DNA of 64,000 nt from Hysterangium stoloniferum (GCA_015178975.1 WHVD01000057.1:434001-498000); one strand, 5' to 3'. Positions 12,281 through 24,596 are shown, counted from the first letter of the stretch. Numbers and translations: made by a program. The notes: generated by a model from the sequence alone, not told the origin.

Positions 12281-15200
12281 TCTACATCCACCCTTCTTTT
12301 GACATTTGACTGTCCTCAGTCAACTAAAGTTCATCAGTGTTGTAATCAATGTTGCCATTATCATTGGAAATTGCATCAACTAGAAGCTTCTCAGGTGCAA
12401 TAGGAGTATTGTCATGTAAATAATATGGAAGAAGCCAAAATGCTGCCACATCACATTTGGAAATAGTGCCATCAAGTTCCAAAAGTATGTCCTTAGTCTT
12501 GAATTCTACCTTGAATGGTCCTAGATATTAAGATTTTGTCTTCCAGTCTAACTCCTTCTCAATCTGAGTGTTTCAGACTAGTACTAAATCTCCAGGATTG
12601 TATGATCCATGCCATAATTGCTTAGTATATCATCATTTGAATTCCTCTTACTATGAAGTTGGGATGTGATAAGTCTTTGTTGAGCCTTGTCAATGTCTTC
12701 TGGCATCTTAGCAAGTTGTTGAATTCATAAGGTAAGCAGGTCTGCTGTTGTCATCTTCTTCTTGAAACCAGAAACAAGGTATGTCAGTTCAAAGAGGTCA
12801 AGGGGAAGGATTGGATCTGTCCCATAAATGAGATAATAAGGGGAGAATCCTGTTGCACATCTGTCTGTAACTCTGTCAGCAAAGAATATATGATGAACTA
12901 GATCTGGCCATTTTGATATATTGCCATCACATGCTTTGACTAGAGCTTCTCGAATTGTAAAGTGGTCTCTTTTGACTACTCCATTTTCTTGAGAATTGTA
13001 AGGGGAAATACAAATTTGGGAGCTGCCATATCTTTGTATACAGTAAGTTCATCCATTACTCCTTGAACTTCTGCTCTATTATCTGTAATGATTTCCATTA
13101 TTCCACCATATCTGCAAATTAGTTCTTCAAATATAAATTGTGAAACTGCCTTAGCCAATGCCTTGTGAAGCTTTCATCCTTCTGCTGCTCCTGAAAGATT
13201 GTCATGAGCTGCTACAATGTATCAATATCCTTGGGCTCTGGGCATGACCATGATGTCAAGATAAATTTTAGTGAAGGAATGTTACCCGAGGATTTCTCTA
13301 ACTTTTTCTAGGTTTATAGTAGATACCATTTTACATAGCTTATCTTTCCCTAGTAAATATTCTCTATTCTTATTAATCAAGGTCAAGAGTCAGCCATAGA
13401 CGACTTTGCTAGGGAATTGGGAGAATATGAAATAGGATATATGAAATTATGAGGATGGATCCTTTATACAAATCTTATTAGGAAGATATTCATCTAAAGA
13501 TCCTGAGCCACAAGTAATAGCTGAAGCTGTAGCAGCTGAGCTATAATTTAGACATTTTGAAGAAGTATAATAAATATATTATGATAAATAGAATATCACC
13601 TCCTAGATATGTAAATAGAGTTGTCAGAATTGAAATAGTAATAGGACAATGAATCTTGAAAGTCAATCAAATTTGACATTGGTGACAGGTATGAATCCAT
13701 TGCTTGACATCTTCTTCATAATTGGACCACCAAAACTGTATTGCAATATTACAAGCTATTGAATATTCTCCACAATGCCCTAGATGATCATGTGCAAGTT
13801 TAAGAATCTTATTCCATTGAGATTTGTTGAGAATAACTTGTAAAGGTCAAATGTCATTCCACATTTTACTATCTTTGAGATAATAAAATCTGACTTTATT
13901 GAGGAAAGATTGTCATTTTGATGTGGTTGAGAATGGAGGGAGTTTCAGAATGTTGAGAAAGTCATATATTTGATGTAAAAGCTCATCCAAATGCCTTGAG
14001 TTTCCTAGGGAGTTGACTAACCACCCAGCTTTTGATATATTAATCAATACTACATGTGTTTCTTGTTTGGATAAGGAATTAACTCTTGTAACTTTTTGAA
14101 GCCAATCATCATCATCTTCTTCTTCTTCTTGTTCTTCATCTGTATCATTTTCTGCTTTTTCTCATCTTGATAATCCATCAGGAGCATGATTGATTGAGTG
14201 TCACATTGGGCTGTAGATCTGGATTATTGAGCATGTCTTTGATGTATGAGGAATCCACGTTGATGATGAGATTCTTGACTCCTGTAATATGAAGGCAACA
14301 ATGTCATAAGGCTCTGTAGATGCCATAGAGTTCTAATTTTGCTTGTCCATATCTTGATTCTCAGTTGTTGATAGGAAGAGATCTGAAATGAACAGGTCTT
14401 TGTCATCCTTGTGTGTCAATTTGATAGATAATGAAGCCAATTACTATAACTGATGTGTCAATAGCAAATATAATTTTTCTCATCCTGACTCATAATCAAT
14501 GGGAACAAGAGCAGGGGACTTGGCAATTGCATGTTTTAATTTATCCATTGCATCTTGTCATCAAGCATCCCAAATAAATTTTGTGTCTTTCCAAGTGAGT
14601 TCAGTGAGTGGTTGAATGATTTCAGAATATGATTTTATCTATATACAAAGACTACCACAAAATCCTAAAATTTCTTGAACTTGTTGAACTGTCTTGAGGA
14701 GGTCATTTGAGGATTTTTGAAACTCTTGAACTGTCTGGAAGTCAGCACCTGCATGCTAAAGTCAATGAAGAACACAATTGACTACTTCTACATGTTCCCA
14801 TATGAATCATTGAATGTCAGGATTGGTGGGATGAGTTTCATATGTAACTTCCATCTGGATTCTGATATCACATTGGAGGTCCCTTGATGCCTAGATTGAC
14901 AATCATAACTCCTACATGTTGAGGCATTTTGTCTTGGAGGATGAAGGTGATGCAGTTTTGGAATTCAGGAATGGAATTTGTATATCCTTGGGGAAGAACT
15001 CAATAATGAAGTAAGCCAAGAGGGGTTTGGAATGATGTTAAGTCCTGGCTTCTTAGATGAAGCATTCTGGCATTGTATCCAGAGAGTAAGTCAAAACTGG
15101 AATAGACTGAACATGCTGCAAATGGCTCCAAAAATGAGTTGATTATGGGAGGGAGTCAGTCCTGCATCTTGAATTGTGACTGAATTTAGTATTCAAAGGT

Positions 15201-15345
15201 CTATAATATGTTGGAGCTTGCCATCCTTTTTCTTAACAAAGAATATAGGAGAATGATAAGATCCTTGACTTGGTTTGAATACACCTGATGCAAGCTTTGC
15301 TTTGATATTGTCAAGTACTGCAGGAAGGAGTGCTAGAGGAATAGG
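12281..15345 (-). pseudogene. Decayed Gypsy pol (RT to integrase)
   Basis: On the minus strand, from right to left, fragments of a Gypsy polyprotein appear in several frames. Near 15000 is an RT segment reading FQTPLGLLHY then VLPQGYTNS. The catalytic box region that should read as an aspartate pair is ruined (VIVNL). Near 13080-13160 is the integrase core fragment FEELICRYGG...IITDN. Downstream lies sequence that could be the C-terminal integrase part. Stops and frame changes are frequent. The right end is cut at the Tc1 copy starting at about 15346. Confidence 0.6.
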
Positions 15346-17476
15346 GATTGGTTTAAAAATATTTGTGAACATACTCTATCATGTATAATTTAATATGATA
15401 CAATACCAGTATGTAATCCCCATATATGATAACAATATGAATATTCTAATAGAGAAGGTTCATTCATTAGATACCTTTTGTTGCTGACAAGGTTTGGCAG
15501 GAAATTACTTGCATTTAGTACTTGGTATGGCCACCCTTTGCCTTTAATACATCTGTAATCTTCCTAGGCATACTTTCAATCAAATCCAGACACACCTTTG
15601 CATCAATCTTGTACCACCTTTGCATCAATCTTGTACCATTCCTCCCCATCCCCTGGGGTGCATTCTCATACCCTGCCAACCTCCTCTTTAGGTGATTCCA
15701 TAAATGTTCAATGGGAGGAGACTGTGCTGTCCATGAGAGAACCCTGAAGCCAAGCCATTTTCTTGGAACCAATTCTGGGCTTTCTTGTAGATGTGCTTGG
15801 AGTCATTATCCTGCTGGAAGATGACATCACCTGCAGATTTACCATAGTCTCTGAGACTGGCTTGCAGGTCATCCTCAATCTGGATGTAGAGATCCCTATC
15901 CATCCTTCCATCAATCTTGCCTGCATACCCAACCCCTCCCCACAGGATGCATATCATCAAAGATCCACCACCAAAACTTCAGGGTTCCTTCAAGCAGCCT
16001 GTCACTCAAGTCCTCCCCTGTCTTTTTCCACACCCACTTCCTACCATGTGACCCCAGCCTATTGATTTTGTCTCATCAGACCACACCACCTTCTTCCAGT
16101 CCTCCACAGTCCAATCCTAATGTGCCAATTCAAAGTCCATGTTAAGATCTAAGCCAGGAAGAGGGGGAATGCTCTAGTCAGAGGGCCAATGATGGGAAAC
16201 GAGTTAATTGGGGGCCAATGATAGAGATTGTACTAGTTGGGAGGTCTGACTCTATAACCATAGTGGAGCTTGGCCTCAACTTATGTGTTGTGCCCTTGTA
16301 CAAAACTGTCAGGGTGCTCCAGTATTTAGAACAGAGCAGATAGTATGATATGAGTAAGAGTCAACACTTAGCTTGCTTGAGCAGAGGGCTGAATCACTAA
16401 GAGTTGAGAGGTAAAAGGTTGTGGCTTGCCAAAGACCACTCTTTAAGAATGTAGCAATGAGAGGGAAGGGTGAAAAACTAAGAGGGGCTAATATATGTTA
16501 ATATTCAAACTGCAGAACTGTAGTGTACTACATCAAGACAGGTGATCAGAAGGCCAATCAGAGAAACAAAGTGTAGGACAGATCAAAGGGAAGTGAGGAT
16601 GAAGTGGGGATAGAAACTAATGTATGGTACTAAGAAAACAATATTAGGTGGCAAGTAAGAGTATACATGGAGATGGAAATGGAGGAGCAAATGGAGTGGA
16701 GAACAGAACAGGGCTGGAGTGTACTATAAACAAGTATCAGGGGTGCTGCAAGGGGTAATGATGTGGGCAGAGGCTCTGATAATGAGACAATGAGGGTTTT
16801 CTAGTAAAAACAAGTCACAGGGATCCAAAACAATAGGATCCTAACAGTCCATCCTATATGGTTCTTAGAAAGAAGAGGCTTTTTCTTCTTTACCACAGAC
16901 CTCATCCCAGTTGCCTTGAGTCCATGACACACTGTTTGAGGATGGAGTGACTGGTTGGTGATAGTGCAAAGTGCCTTTGTTGCACCTATAGCTGTATCAG
17001 CCTTCCCAGAGCTGATAAGACATTGTGCAAAATGGATATTGGCTGTAGAGAGTTTGGGAGGGTGACCACCAGAGGACTTGGGAAGGTGGGAACAATGTTT
17101 AGAATGAAGTTTAGAGATAGTAGCAAAGCCATAGCCAGTGGAAACTGAAATATGTTTGGCAGAATGGCCAGAATCAAGTAGAGAAAGGATATGATGCTGG
17201 GTAGCAGGAGAAAGGGGATGCATAGTTGGAATTAGAAGAATCTTAGCTGTGAGAGCCCTTCTACTTATACTTTAGCACAGCATGATCACATGACATGTTG
17301 AAAAACATAAACCAGTGCAAACAATCAACATATGTAGTCACATGGTAGGTCATATCAAACTATGCATCATTGAGCATGTTGACAAATATTTTGGTGATTT
17401 TTACTATTTTATCTACTGGGGTATAAGGTATATAAGTTGAAACTGCAAAACATTGGATACATTTTGTGAGTCACTG
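15346..17476 (-). mobile_element. Tc1/mariner copy A, interrupted by a solo LTR
   Basis: The right end is an intact Tc1 terminus: ...AGTCACTG followed by TA at 17477-17478. The left end lacks the outer roughly 85 bases of the inverted repeat seen in copy B (24683-26290). The transposase on the minus strand starts at 17223 (MHPLSPATQHH) with a helix-turn-helix N terminus. It is split at 16847/16139 by a 707-bp LTR, then continues to the C-terminal block ending at 15515. Stops and frame changes (for example near 15688-15772) make it inactive. The sequence is close to copy B. Confidence 0.75.
16140..16846. mobile_element. Solo LTR, family S-related, copy 4 (707 bp) inside Tc1 copy A
   Basis: It begins TGTTAAGATC and ends GATCCTAACA. 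It is flanked by GTCCA on both sides (16135-16139 and 16847-16851). Removing the LTR and one GTCCA restores alignment of the flanking Tc1 sequence with copy B, so the insertion point is exact. A diverged family hallmark (GCTTGGCCTCAACTTATGTG) lies about 125 bases from the start, in the same orientation as the other three copies. Confidence 0.8.
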
Positions 17477-17620
17477 TACATATACATATGGATTTAAAAA
17501 TAACCAAAAGGATTTCCTGTCAATGATGAATTAATTATTCTGTATTAAATAATTGAGTGTCACTTGTACTCCCCAGGTCATAACTAAGTAACATCCTAGG
17601 TAGGTAAGATCCATGATGGT

Positions 17621-17816
17621 ACAGTGTTGTGAGGGGTGTCACAAAAAGTTGACAATTGCTATTAACACACATGTTGACTCTAGACTACAGAATAGTTATA
17701 CTTTGAATAGTAATACTCAAAGTAGATGGAACATTAGATGCATTTTATGTTAATCACATGTATTTTGAGGCAGTTCGAGGCAGTCACAACACCCTACATA
17801 ACACTTTCCCATGGCC
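17621..17816. repeat. Non-autonomous repeat R2, short copy
   Basis: It starts near GTTGTGAGGGGTGTCAC and ends ACTTTCCCATGGCCC. The same two ends, with a longer middle, occur at 22945-23283. The ACTTTCC-x-ATRGCCC end resembles the end of R1 (ACTTTCCTATAGCCC), so R1 and R2 may belong to one superfamily. There is no coding capacity. Confidence 0.55.
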
Positions 17817-19039
17817 CAACCAGCTACCTCTGAAAACCAAGATTTCGATGATTCAAAATGGCTAACATCATGAGGGCAAAGGAGCTCAGGTCCATAGCTT
17901 TCAGCTTGGATATCTAGAGTTTTGTTTCCTATTATTGCATGCAGGGAATTAGATTGACATTGTTTACTCTTTATTCTCAATCAGACATTTTCATGAACTG
18001 TTCCTCTGCCTCTCTAGGAGTGGATACCCCCAGTCTAGATAGTATAAAACTCTTTTTTCATCTAATATGGTTTGAATTTACTATGAAAGAAACAAATGCC
18101 AACCTCACCTTGTGCATCATTCCTTCCATGCCTCGCAAGTCTAGACAGCCTTCACCTTCCTGCCCAGGAGGGATTTACTGTCAAAAGTGTCGTTTTAGCA
18201 TGACATGATTCAATGGGCCTGCTGAAATAACAAAATGGGTAAAAACCTCAAGAATTGATTATTTCATCCCAAGGAGACACATATGCTTTGAAGTCATCTG
18301 GATCTGGAAGACTGCATTGTTGTAAGTATATATTCTAAACAAATGGAGAGGTGTACACACATGCTGACAGAACACTTCACTAAGACCCTCTCCATCGTCT
18401 TTGGGGTTGCAGCTTGATGAATTTGAATTTGTGCTTTTCTCCAGACAATATTGACAACATGAAGGATTATGTGAAATGTGATAACAGATTTCGAATATTT
18501 ATGAAGTAAGAACTATTCAGTGATGTTTTAGTATTACACATGGGATAAACATTTCAGCGATATACCCAGCCCAGATGACAGCAATTGGAAATGGAGAACC
18601 TGTTAACTTTTCAGAAAAAATATGAGTAAATCTCAACAGAACAAGTGCAGTGCAGTGCGAGTGATATTAGAGGGTTATAAACACAGGGGGGGTTTCATGT
18701 GTAATTACAGGTATATATACTAACAGTGAAAGCGGTAATGAATGTGGGTATTGACAACCCCGGTCACTATACGACTCCAACTGCTCACTTTACCCCTAAA
18801 AATCTAACAGAACCTTCTGTGTTTCAGAAGGATTGAGGCTTTGGATGGTGTTCGCTGACAAAGTGACATGCCCCATAACGGGCTGGTTTGCCTCTCAGCC
18901 TCTCAATCTACCTGTGTCAATGAAAGAATATGTCCTTATGGGACACACAACTACCATGCACATCTATTTACTGACATCAAGGATGGCACCCTGTTTGGTC
19001 CAGATGTGAGTGTGACACAATAATTATATCTGATTGTAG
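17817..19039. other. Decayed spacer, no supported gene
   Basis: Short open frames only, none with a recognisable domain. CG is scarce. No splice-connected gene, RNA gene or element terminus could be identified. Confidence 0.35.
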
Positions 19040-19553
19040 GGGGCTATAGGAAAGTGCCGTGCAGGGTGTCGCACTGCCACACTAGTGCCGCGACATGTTG
19101 CTTTTTTTTTCAAGTAGATGCTTGATCAAATTTGTGTTGGAAATTTACAAAAATACAATTATATTTGATATTAGAGCATCAAAACATGACAAATATTACA
19201 TCTAGTGTATAATTTCCCAGTGAAATATATCTTGTGCACTAATTAATTGGCACATCCTTAATTTTAGTCCTTCTTTGAGTAATATTGACTCTCAAATAAA
19301 CCTATTAAAGTCCAAAATAACAAAATATAACTTTTAAATGACATGGGTTCTAGGTTTACATGAAAAACCTGTATGTCACGGCAGTTCCTTCCTAATTGGG
19401 TAATTTTTTGCAGTTGTCATGGCACTTCCTAATTAGGAAGGAACTGCCGTGACACTGAAAGAACTTTACTTGTGGATCACAGAGGCTCTAAAAAATGTTA
19501 AATACTTTATGTCAAATGCTCTATATTGTGCTATATGCTCTTTAAATGAAAAT
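19040..19553. repeat. Hairpin-bearing repeat R1, copy b
   Basis: Inverted relative to 1-486. It contains a perfect 23-base-pair inverted repeat: GTCACGGCAGTTCCTTCC... at 19375-19397 pairs with ...GGAAGGAACTGCCGTGAC at 19431-19453, around a 33-base loop. The outer sequence runs from GGGCTATAGGAAAGTG to AAATGAAAAT. Many differences from copy a are C/T or G/A at CG sites (for example GTCGCGGCAG against GTCACGGCAG). Confidence 0.85.
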
Positions 19554-19570
19554 TATGTACAGAAAACACA

Positions 19571-19599
19571 TTAGGGTTTAGGGTTTAGGGTTAGGGTTT
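19571..19599 (+). repeat. Short interstitial telomere-like tract
   Basis: Four consecutive units reading TTAGGGTTTAGGGTTTAGGG then TTAGGGTTT. This is a mixture of TTAGGG (the usual fungal telomere unit) and TTTAGGG. It lies 18 bases beyond the end of R1 copy b. It is too short to be a telomere. Confidence 0.8.
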
Positions 19600-19885
19600 C
19601 ATTCCAAGAGCAGGGAACAAAAATATGGACTCTATTTCTTCTGATAATTACCTACATACAATCTCCATTACTGGCCAGCAGACCCTGCTGCTTTTGAAGT
19701 TTCAAATATTTCATGTTCAATAATCTAATGGCTTCTTTGTCAACATCTATGGTAGAGAATGGTAGTACCTAGCTATACTGTATATGCTACAAGTGCTTTA
19801 GTAGGTCTTGAAATAGTTGTGTATCTTTAAGAAGATCCTCAAAAGGTAGATTATCAGGGGATAATTGGATGTAGGAATTTTTCAG
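19600..19885. repeat. Direct repeat D1, left copy
   Basis: Starting CATTCCAAGAGCAGGGAA, this block repeats at about 20339-20640 (CATTCCAAGAGTAGGGAA) with scattered substitutions and small gaps. Both copies share the words 'gcagaccctgctgcttttgaag', 'ggtcttgaaatagttgtgtat' and 'gatcctcaaaaggt'. In the right copy the minus strand keeps an open frame of about 70 codons, so the repeat may derive from a coding region. The family was not recognised. Confidence 0.65.
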
Positions 19886-20338
19886 GATATTGTTAAGATC
19901 TAAGCAAAGGGGGCAAAGGAGGCTCTACATATGTCAGGGGCTAAGGCTCAAAAAAATGTCAAATATTATGTCTTAGAAGTTCTATATTGTGTTATGTCTT
20001 AAAAATGAATATTGTGTACAGAAAAGCTTTTTATTTGCATTAAAACATTTTATGCCCCAAGTCTCTTTATAATTGAGCCTGGGTCATTTGCTGAGTATTC
20101 TTTCAGATTGCTTCTCAAACAAAGCTTCCTCACACATTCCTTCTCCTTTGCACTTCTGAGCTGGTTGGGGTTTTGGTCTATTTAGAGTGAAAATGTGGGG
20201 CTCTTGAGTGTCTGGTTCACTGCCTTCACTAAATTCTGGCCCATACTACATGAAAGTATAAGCATTAATCTATATCATATTTTGAAATTGATAGTAAAAT
20301 ACCTGATATTCAGTCTCCTCAAGTTCAGGAATATTACA

Positions 20339-20640
20339 TTCATTCCAAGAGTAGGGAATAAATGGATATAGACTCCATTTATTCTGATGCTTACCTGCAT
20401 CCAATCCCCATGGTTGAAAGCTGGCAGACCCTGCTGCTTTTGAAGTCTCAAACATTTCATGTTCAAGGAATCCAATGGTCAACATCTATGGCAGGGAATG
20501 GTGGTACCTGGCTATACTACAATATAAGCTATGAGTGCTTCAATAGGTCTTGAAATAGTTGTGTATGTTTGGGAAGATCCTCAAAAGGTGGGCTATAAGG
20601 GGATAATTGGGTGTAGGACTGTTTCAGGAGAAGCAGAGTC
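20339..20640. repeat. Direct repeat D1, right copy
   Basis: Partner of 19600-19885. The minus strand from 20485 reads an open stretch containing MFETSKAAGSASFQPWGLDA and ending near 20270. This looks like a remnant of a real protein, but I could not place it in a family. A shared tail sequence also lies before each copy (AAAAATGTTAAATACTTTATG near 19494 and AAAAAATGTCAAATATTATG near 19952), suggesting that the segment including the R1 end was duplicated. Confidence 0.55.
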
Positions 20641-22944
20641 ATCACATGTGAATAAGATGCATGAATGCAAATGGGATGATACTGTGTAGTTTAAGATGGT
20701 TCAAAAGGCTTATATTTCATAATTCAGCTCTGCTGTTTATATACATAAAATGATGCTGTGCAACTGCACATTACTATCTATAAAAATCATGGCTGCTATG
20801 CAATAACTGCACATGACAGAATATACTTAGTGTGGCTGCACATAACTGCATGTGCACAGTGACAATTGTCTTATACTAATTTAGCTAAGAAAAGATATAC
20901 ATCTTGAGTATTGACTGTTCATTCACAAATAGCTATCCTAACTATATGTATCAAACATCAATAGTTTAGAAAGCAAGTAAGGTCAATGGGGGTGAAGCAG
21001 TAATATTCATATGTTGAATACATGCATCATAGCAATTGTCTCTGCAAGATTAGAGAATGAAAGGTAGACTGATTGAACCCAGATTGTATTGAGGGTGGTA
21101 AAATGGACTGTAGCATGACAGTTTAATTGATGGCTTGAGTAATTGATATCAACTTTACCTGTTACATGACACAATCAAAGAGAAAGCTATAATAATGCAA
21201 AAAGAAAATACCACCTAAGGGAATGAATATTGTTAGGACCATGCTGACCATATTCTCAGCTATAATGTTATACCCAATCAAAATATCTCAGCTGACTTCT
21301 GAGTATCCAAGATCCATTCTCATTGGGGTTTATTGCTCTTGTTGTTTTCCCATCTTAGTCCTCATTGTATTGTGTTGTTAGGACCTGGGCCCCAGATCCT
21401 CCCAGTAATAGCCCTTTCTTGCTATAAGGGTGGCTTCTGACCTGGACCTCATATGGACTTCCCATATTCTCTAGACACTTACTAAGCTGTGACCCAGTTT
21501 GTTCCTGATTATGTTTTGACATGCATATGTTCACTTGATATTATGTTTTGGTACCTGTTCCCATATCAACTTGACCCATATGTATACTCCAGAATGGTTA
21601 ATCCTGTTATTTTCTTGCTCACATGCCTTGTCTTTTTGTTTCAGCAGATTAGTAGTACAATAATGAATTAGTCTATATAGTCTATTCATCTTTTTAACCA
21701 CAATCCAATCAGTATATTGACTTAGCTACAACCTATCTCCTCAATACACTAAGCTAAACTATGAAACTTGACACCAGTGTATTTTCAGAACCTCTGGGTA
21801 TCCCAACTCTCTGACCAGTCATGTACTTTCAGACTTTCTAGGATAACTGTACCTACCCCTGTCTGAAGCTAGGACCCAATGATCATACAAAAGCACAGCA
21901 CATAAGATGAAGCCAATTTCTATCTGCCTTGGAACTTCTCCATGCCTTAGTTCACTCCTGCCCAGTAAGGCCTGAGCTTAGCATATATTCCTTGCATCCT
22001 TGTTATATCTCTGGATTGTTATTAAAATAACTCCTCTATCTATATATACATGGAGAAATAGTATTTGCAATCCAATCTGAATATTGTGTTACATCTTAAA
22101 CTTACTTCTACAGAAAAATCACCCATTCTCTTCCTATTTTGGCCCATTAAATACCTTCAGATTTCCTGAGCTGCAGCTTCATTCCTCTTCTAATCCTATT
22201 CTTGGCCCATCCTGAAGTCACAAATTCATTTGAAATTAGGACAGCTGCATAGTTTGTAATGGTGCAGCATATAAACTGAAGCCAAGTCCCACCCATTCAC
22301 AGTCTTTGCTCCTTGGTTTAGTACTTAACTTAGGGACTTAAGGTCTCTATAGTATATTTTATTCTCAACTAATCTCACTTCCAACATCCTGACCATATCC
22401 AGCCTCCATCACATATATGTATGGATAGTCCAATCACTAACTAGATACATATAAAGCTGTACAAGGCAGCAATATCATTGTAGACTCATGATCAATATCA
22501 GCTGAGTTTGTCATCTGACCAAACTCAGCTGATTTAATAACAATATTCAATGTTTGTATACGTACTGTCTAAGGCAAAGGAATCATCATGGGCTTGGACT
22601 GGCATTATTCTGCCCATTCCTTATCCTAGTTATATTTTGTATTTGGGCTTTTTGGATTTACACCTGAGTCTTTTACATATATCCTCTAACAAAAAACCTG
22701 ACTTACCATTATATATATTTAAGGCCTGTCCATCTTAGATTTTCACAGATACTAGTGCTCCAAAGCAACATATTCTCACAACTCTTACAGAAGTGTAGAG
22801 TAACTGGAAAGAAAAAAATCACAAATAGGAATGGATTAATAGAAAGGCTAATCAGAGTCTTAACAAGGAATATAATGTGATTTGGATAGGAAGTGTAGAA
22901 GTTGACTGCCAGAGGCTCAAAATATTTCAAACTCTGACACAGCA
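20641..22944. other. Decayed CpG-poor DNA with two family-S hallmark remnants
   Basis: No gene is supported. Reverse-complement versions of the family-S hallmark occur near 21893-21918 (GCACAGCACATAAGATGAAG) and 22262-22290 (GGTGCAGCATATAAACTGAA). These are opposite in orientation to the intact solo LTRs, and no clear ends or target duplications were found. The rest is AT-rich with short meaningless frames. Confidence 0.4.
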
Positions 22945-23283
22945 ATGTGCCGCGCACTGCTGCCAGGGGTGCCGCAAAAAATGGGCAATTGCCGTGAACA
23001 CACATTTTGGTTTCAAACTAAAACAGAGTCATATTTTGAAAGGAAATACTCAAAATATCATGTTAAATGATATACTGTATGCTATTAGAAAAGGGCCTAA
23101 TACACCATTTTAAACATTAACACTAAGTCTTAAAGTAAATTAACAGGCCCCAGTACACATATTGATATATTATGAAGTATAGATGGAAGGTTATATCTAT
23201 TTATGCTAGTCAAATGTGTTTTTGAGGGCATTTTGAGGTGTTCGCAGCAGTTGCGACACCTGTGTGGCACTTTCCCATGGCCC
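22945..23283. repeat. Non-autonomous repeat R2, long copy
   Basis: It begins near GTGCCGCGCACTGCTGCCAG and ends GTGGCACTTTCCCATGGCCC. Its ends align with 17621-17816, whose middle is shorter. CG-containing words here (GTGCCGC, TTGCGACACC) appear as TG/CA versions in the other copy (GTGTCAC, CACAACACC), as expected from C-to-T decay. Confidence 0.55.
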
Positions 23284-23438
23284 GATTGTAGGGCACTCTT
23301 TTTTTGAGATTACTATTGAACTACAAAATTACAGGAGTGTGGATATGATGCATCTCATTATGGTGCTGTGTTATTTTTGTTTTATCTATTGGTTTGAGGA
23401 TTGATTTTTTAATTATTTTCCTACTGGCACTCTTTTAC

Positions 23439-24596
23439 AGTGACTCACAAAACCTTTCCAATGTTTGGAGTTTGCATATTGGCAAACTGCTACCAGGGGA
23501 GAGAAAATAGCAAAAAAATTCAAAAATTCACACTGGATAGCTAAACATGTATAGAATTGTGGCCTAGAATATTATTACATAATATGCATTTTTGGGTATG
23601 CTAAAAATAGTTTAGTCAGGCCTGCTCATTGGAAAGGTTTTGTGGCTGATGATTATGATGCAATATATGCTATATTTTAATACTTGGTATACCCTCCCTT
23701 GGCCTTTATGACTGCCTCAACCCTCCTTGGCATGCTTTCAATTAACTTCTGACACTCAGAAGCTGGTATATCTTCCCACTCCTTCTCTATCCTTTCCCAC
23801 AACTCCAGAATCCCACTTGGTGCAGTGGCATACTGTCCCAGCTTTCTCTTCAAGTAATCCCATAGATGCTCAATTGGATTGAGGTCTCTTGGACAAAAGT
23901 GGCTTCTTCTTCTTCACAACTGCTTTCATCCCTGCTCTCTTCAAGCTCCTCTGAACTGTCTCAGCTGAAATAGGGTTGTTGGTGATGGTCTGAAGTTTCT
24001 GGGCTATGTCCACTGCAGTTTCAGCCTTTCCAGATGTGATTAGATGGACTGCATGACAGATGTTGGTAGCAGAGAGCTTCTTGGGATGACCTCCAGTTGA
24101 TTTGGGAAGGGTAGGAAGGTGCTTAGAGTGAAGTCTGGAGATAGTACCAATGCCAAAACCAGTGATTGAGGCAATGGATGGAGTGGAATGGCCAGCTTCA
24201 AGTAGAGAGATAATGTATTGTTGTTGAGCAGGAGAGAGGGAGTGCATGATGGATTGCTGGCAATGTGAAGAGATAGTAATATCAAAATTGACTATAGATC
24301 AACAAGTCATGTGACCATATTGAATAGAATCAACAAAGACATGTGATTTGGCCAGTTTATATAGTATATATTGTATCAAAATCATCAGCCACAAAACCTT
24401 TCCAATGAGCAGGCCTGACTAAACTATTTGTAGCATACCCAAGAATGCATATTATGTAATAATACTCTAGACCATGATTCTATACATGTTTAGCTATCCA
24501 GTGTGAAGTTTTGAAATATTTTGCTATTTTCTCTCCCCTGGTAGCAGTCTGCCAATATGCAAACTCCAAACATTGGAAAGGTTTTGTGAGTCACTG
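23439..24596 (-). mobile_element. Tc1/mariner copy C, internally deleted (1158 bp)
   Basis: Termini are CAGTGACTCACAAAACCTTT and its inverted partner ending AGTCACTG. TA is present on both sides (23437-23438 and 24597-24598). Long terminal inverted repeats of about 200 bp carry the same end motif again at their inner edge (CCTTTCCAATGAGCAGGC). Between them are the transposase N terminus (from 24247) and the C-terminal block (up to about 23690), joined directly. The middle is deleted. It is a different subfamily from copies A and B. It could only have moved with a transposase supplied from elsewhere. Confidence 0.8.
23870..24247 (-). pseudogene. Tc1 transposase N-terminal fragment (copy C)
   Basis: About 125 codons beginning MHSLSPAQQQYIISLLEAGH. 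A helix-turn-helix region runs over the first 60 residues, followed by a second DNA-binding region with GHPKKLS. The frame then reads KKKKPLLSKR and jumps straight into the sequence around the third catalytic residue (DLNPIE-like on the minus strand near 23870-23890). The segment with the first two catalytic aspartates is missing. Transposase activity is impossible. Confidence 0.75.

Noticed and set aside
22087-22340. A complete fifth family-S solo LTR (TGTTACATC start, hallmark at 22262)
   Set aside because: The expected TAACA end and matching 5-bp flanks could not be found.
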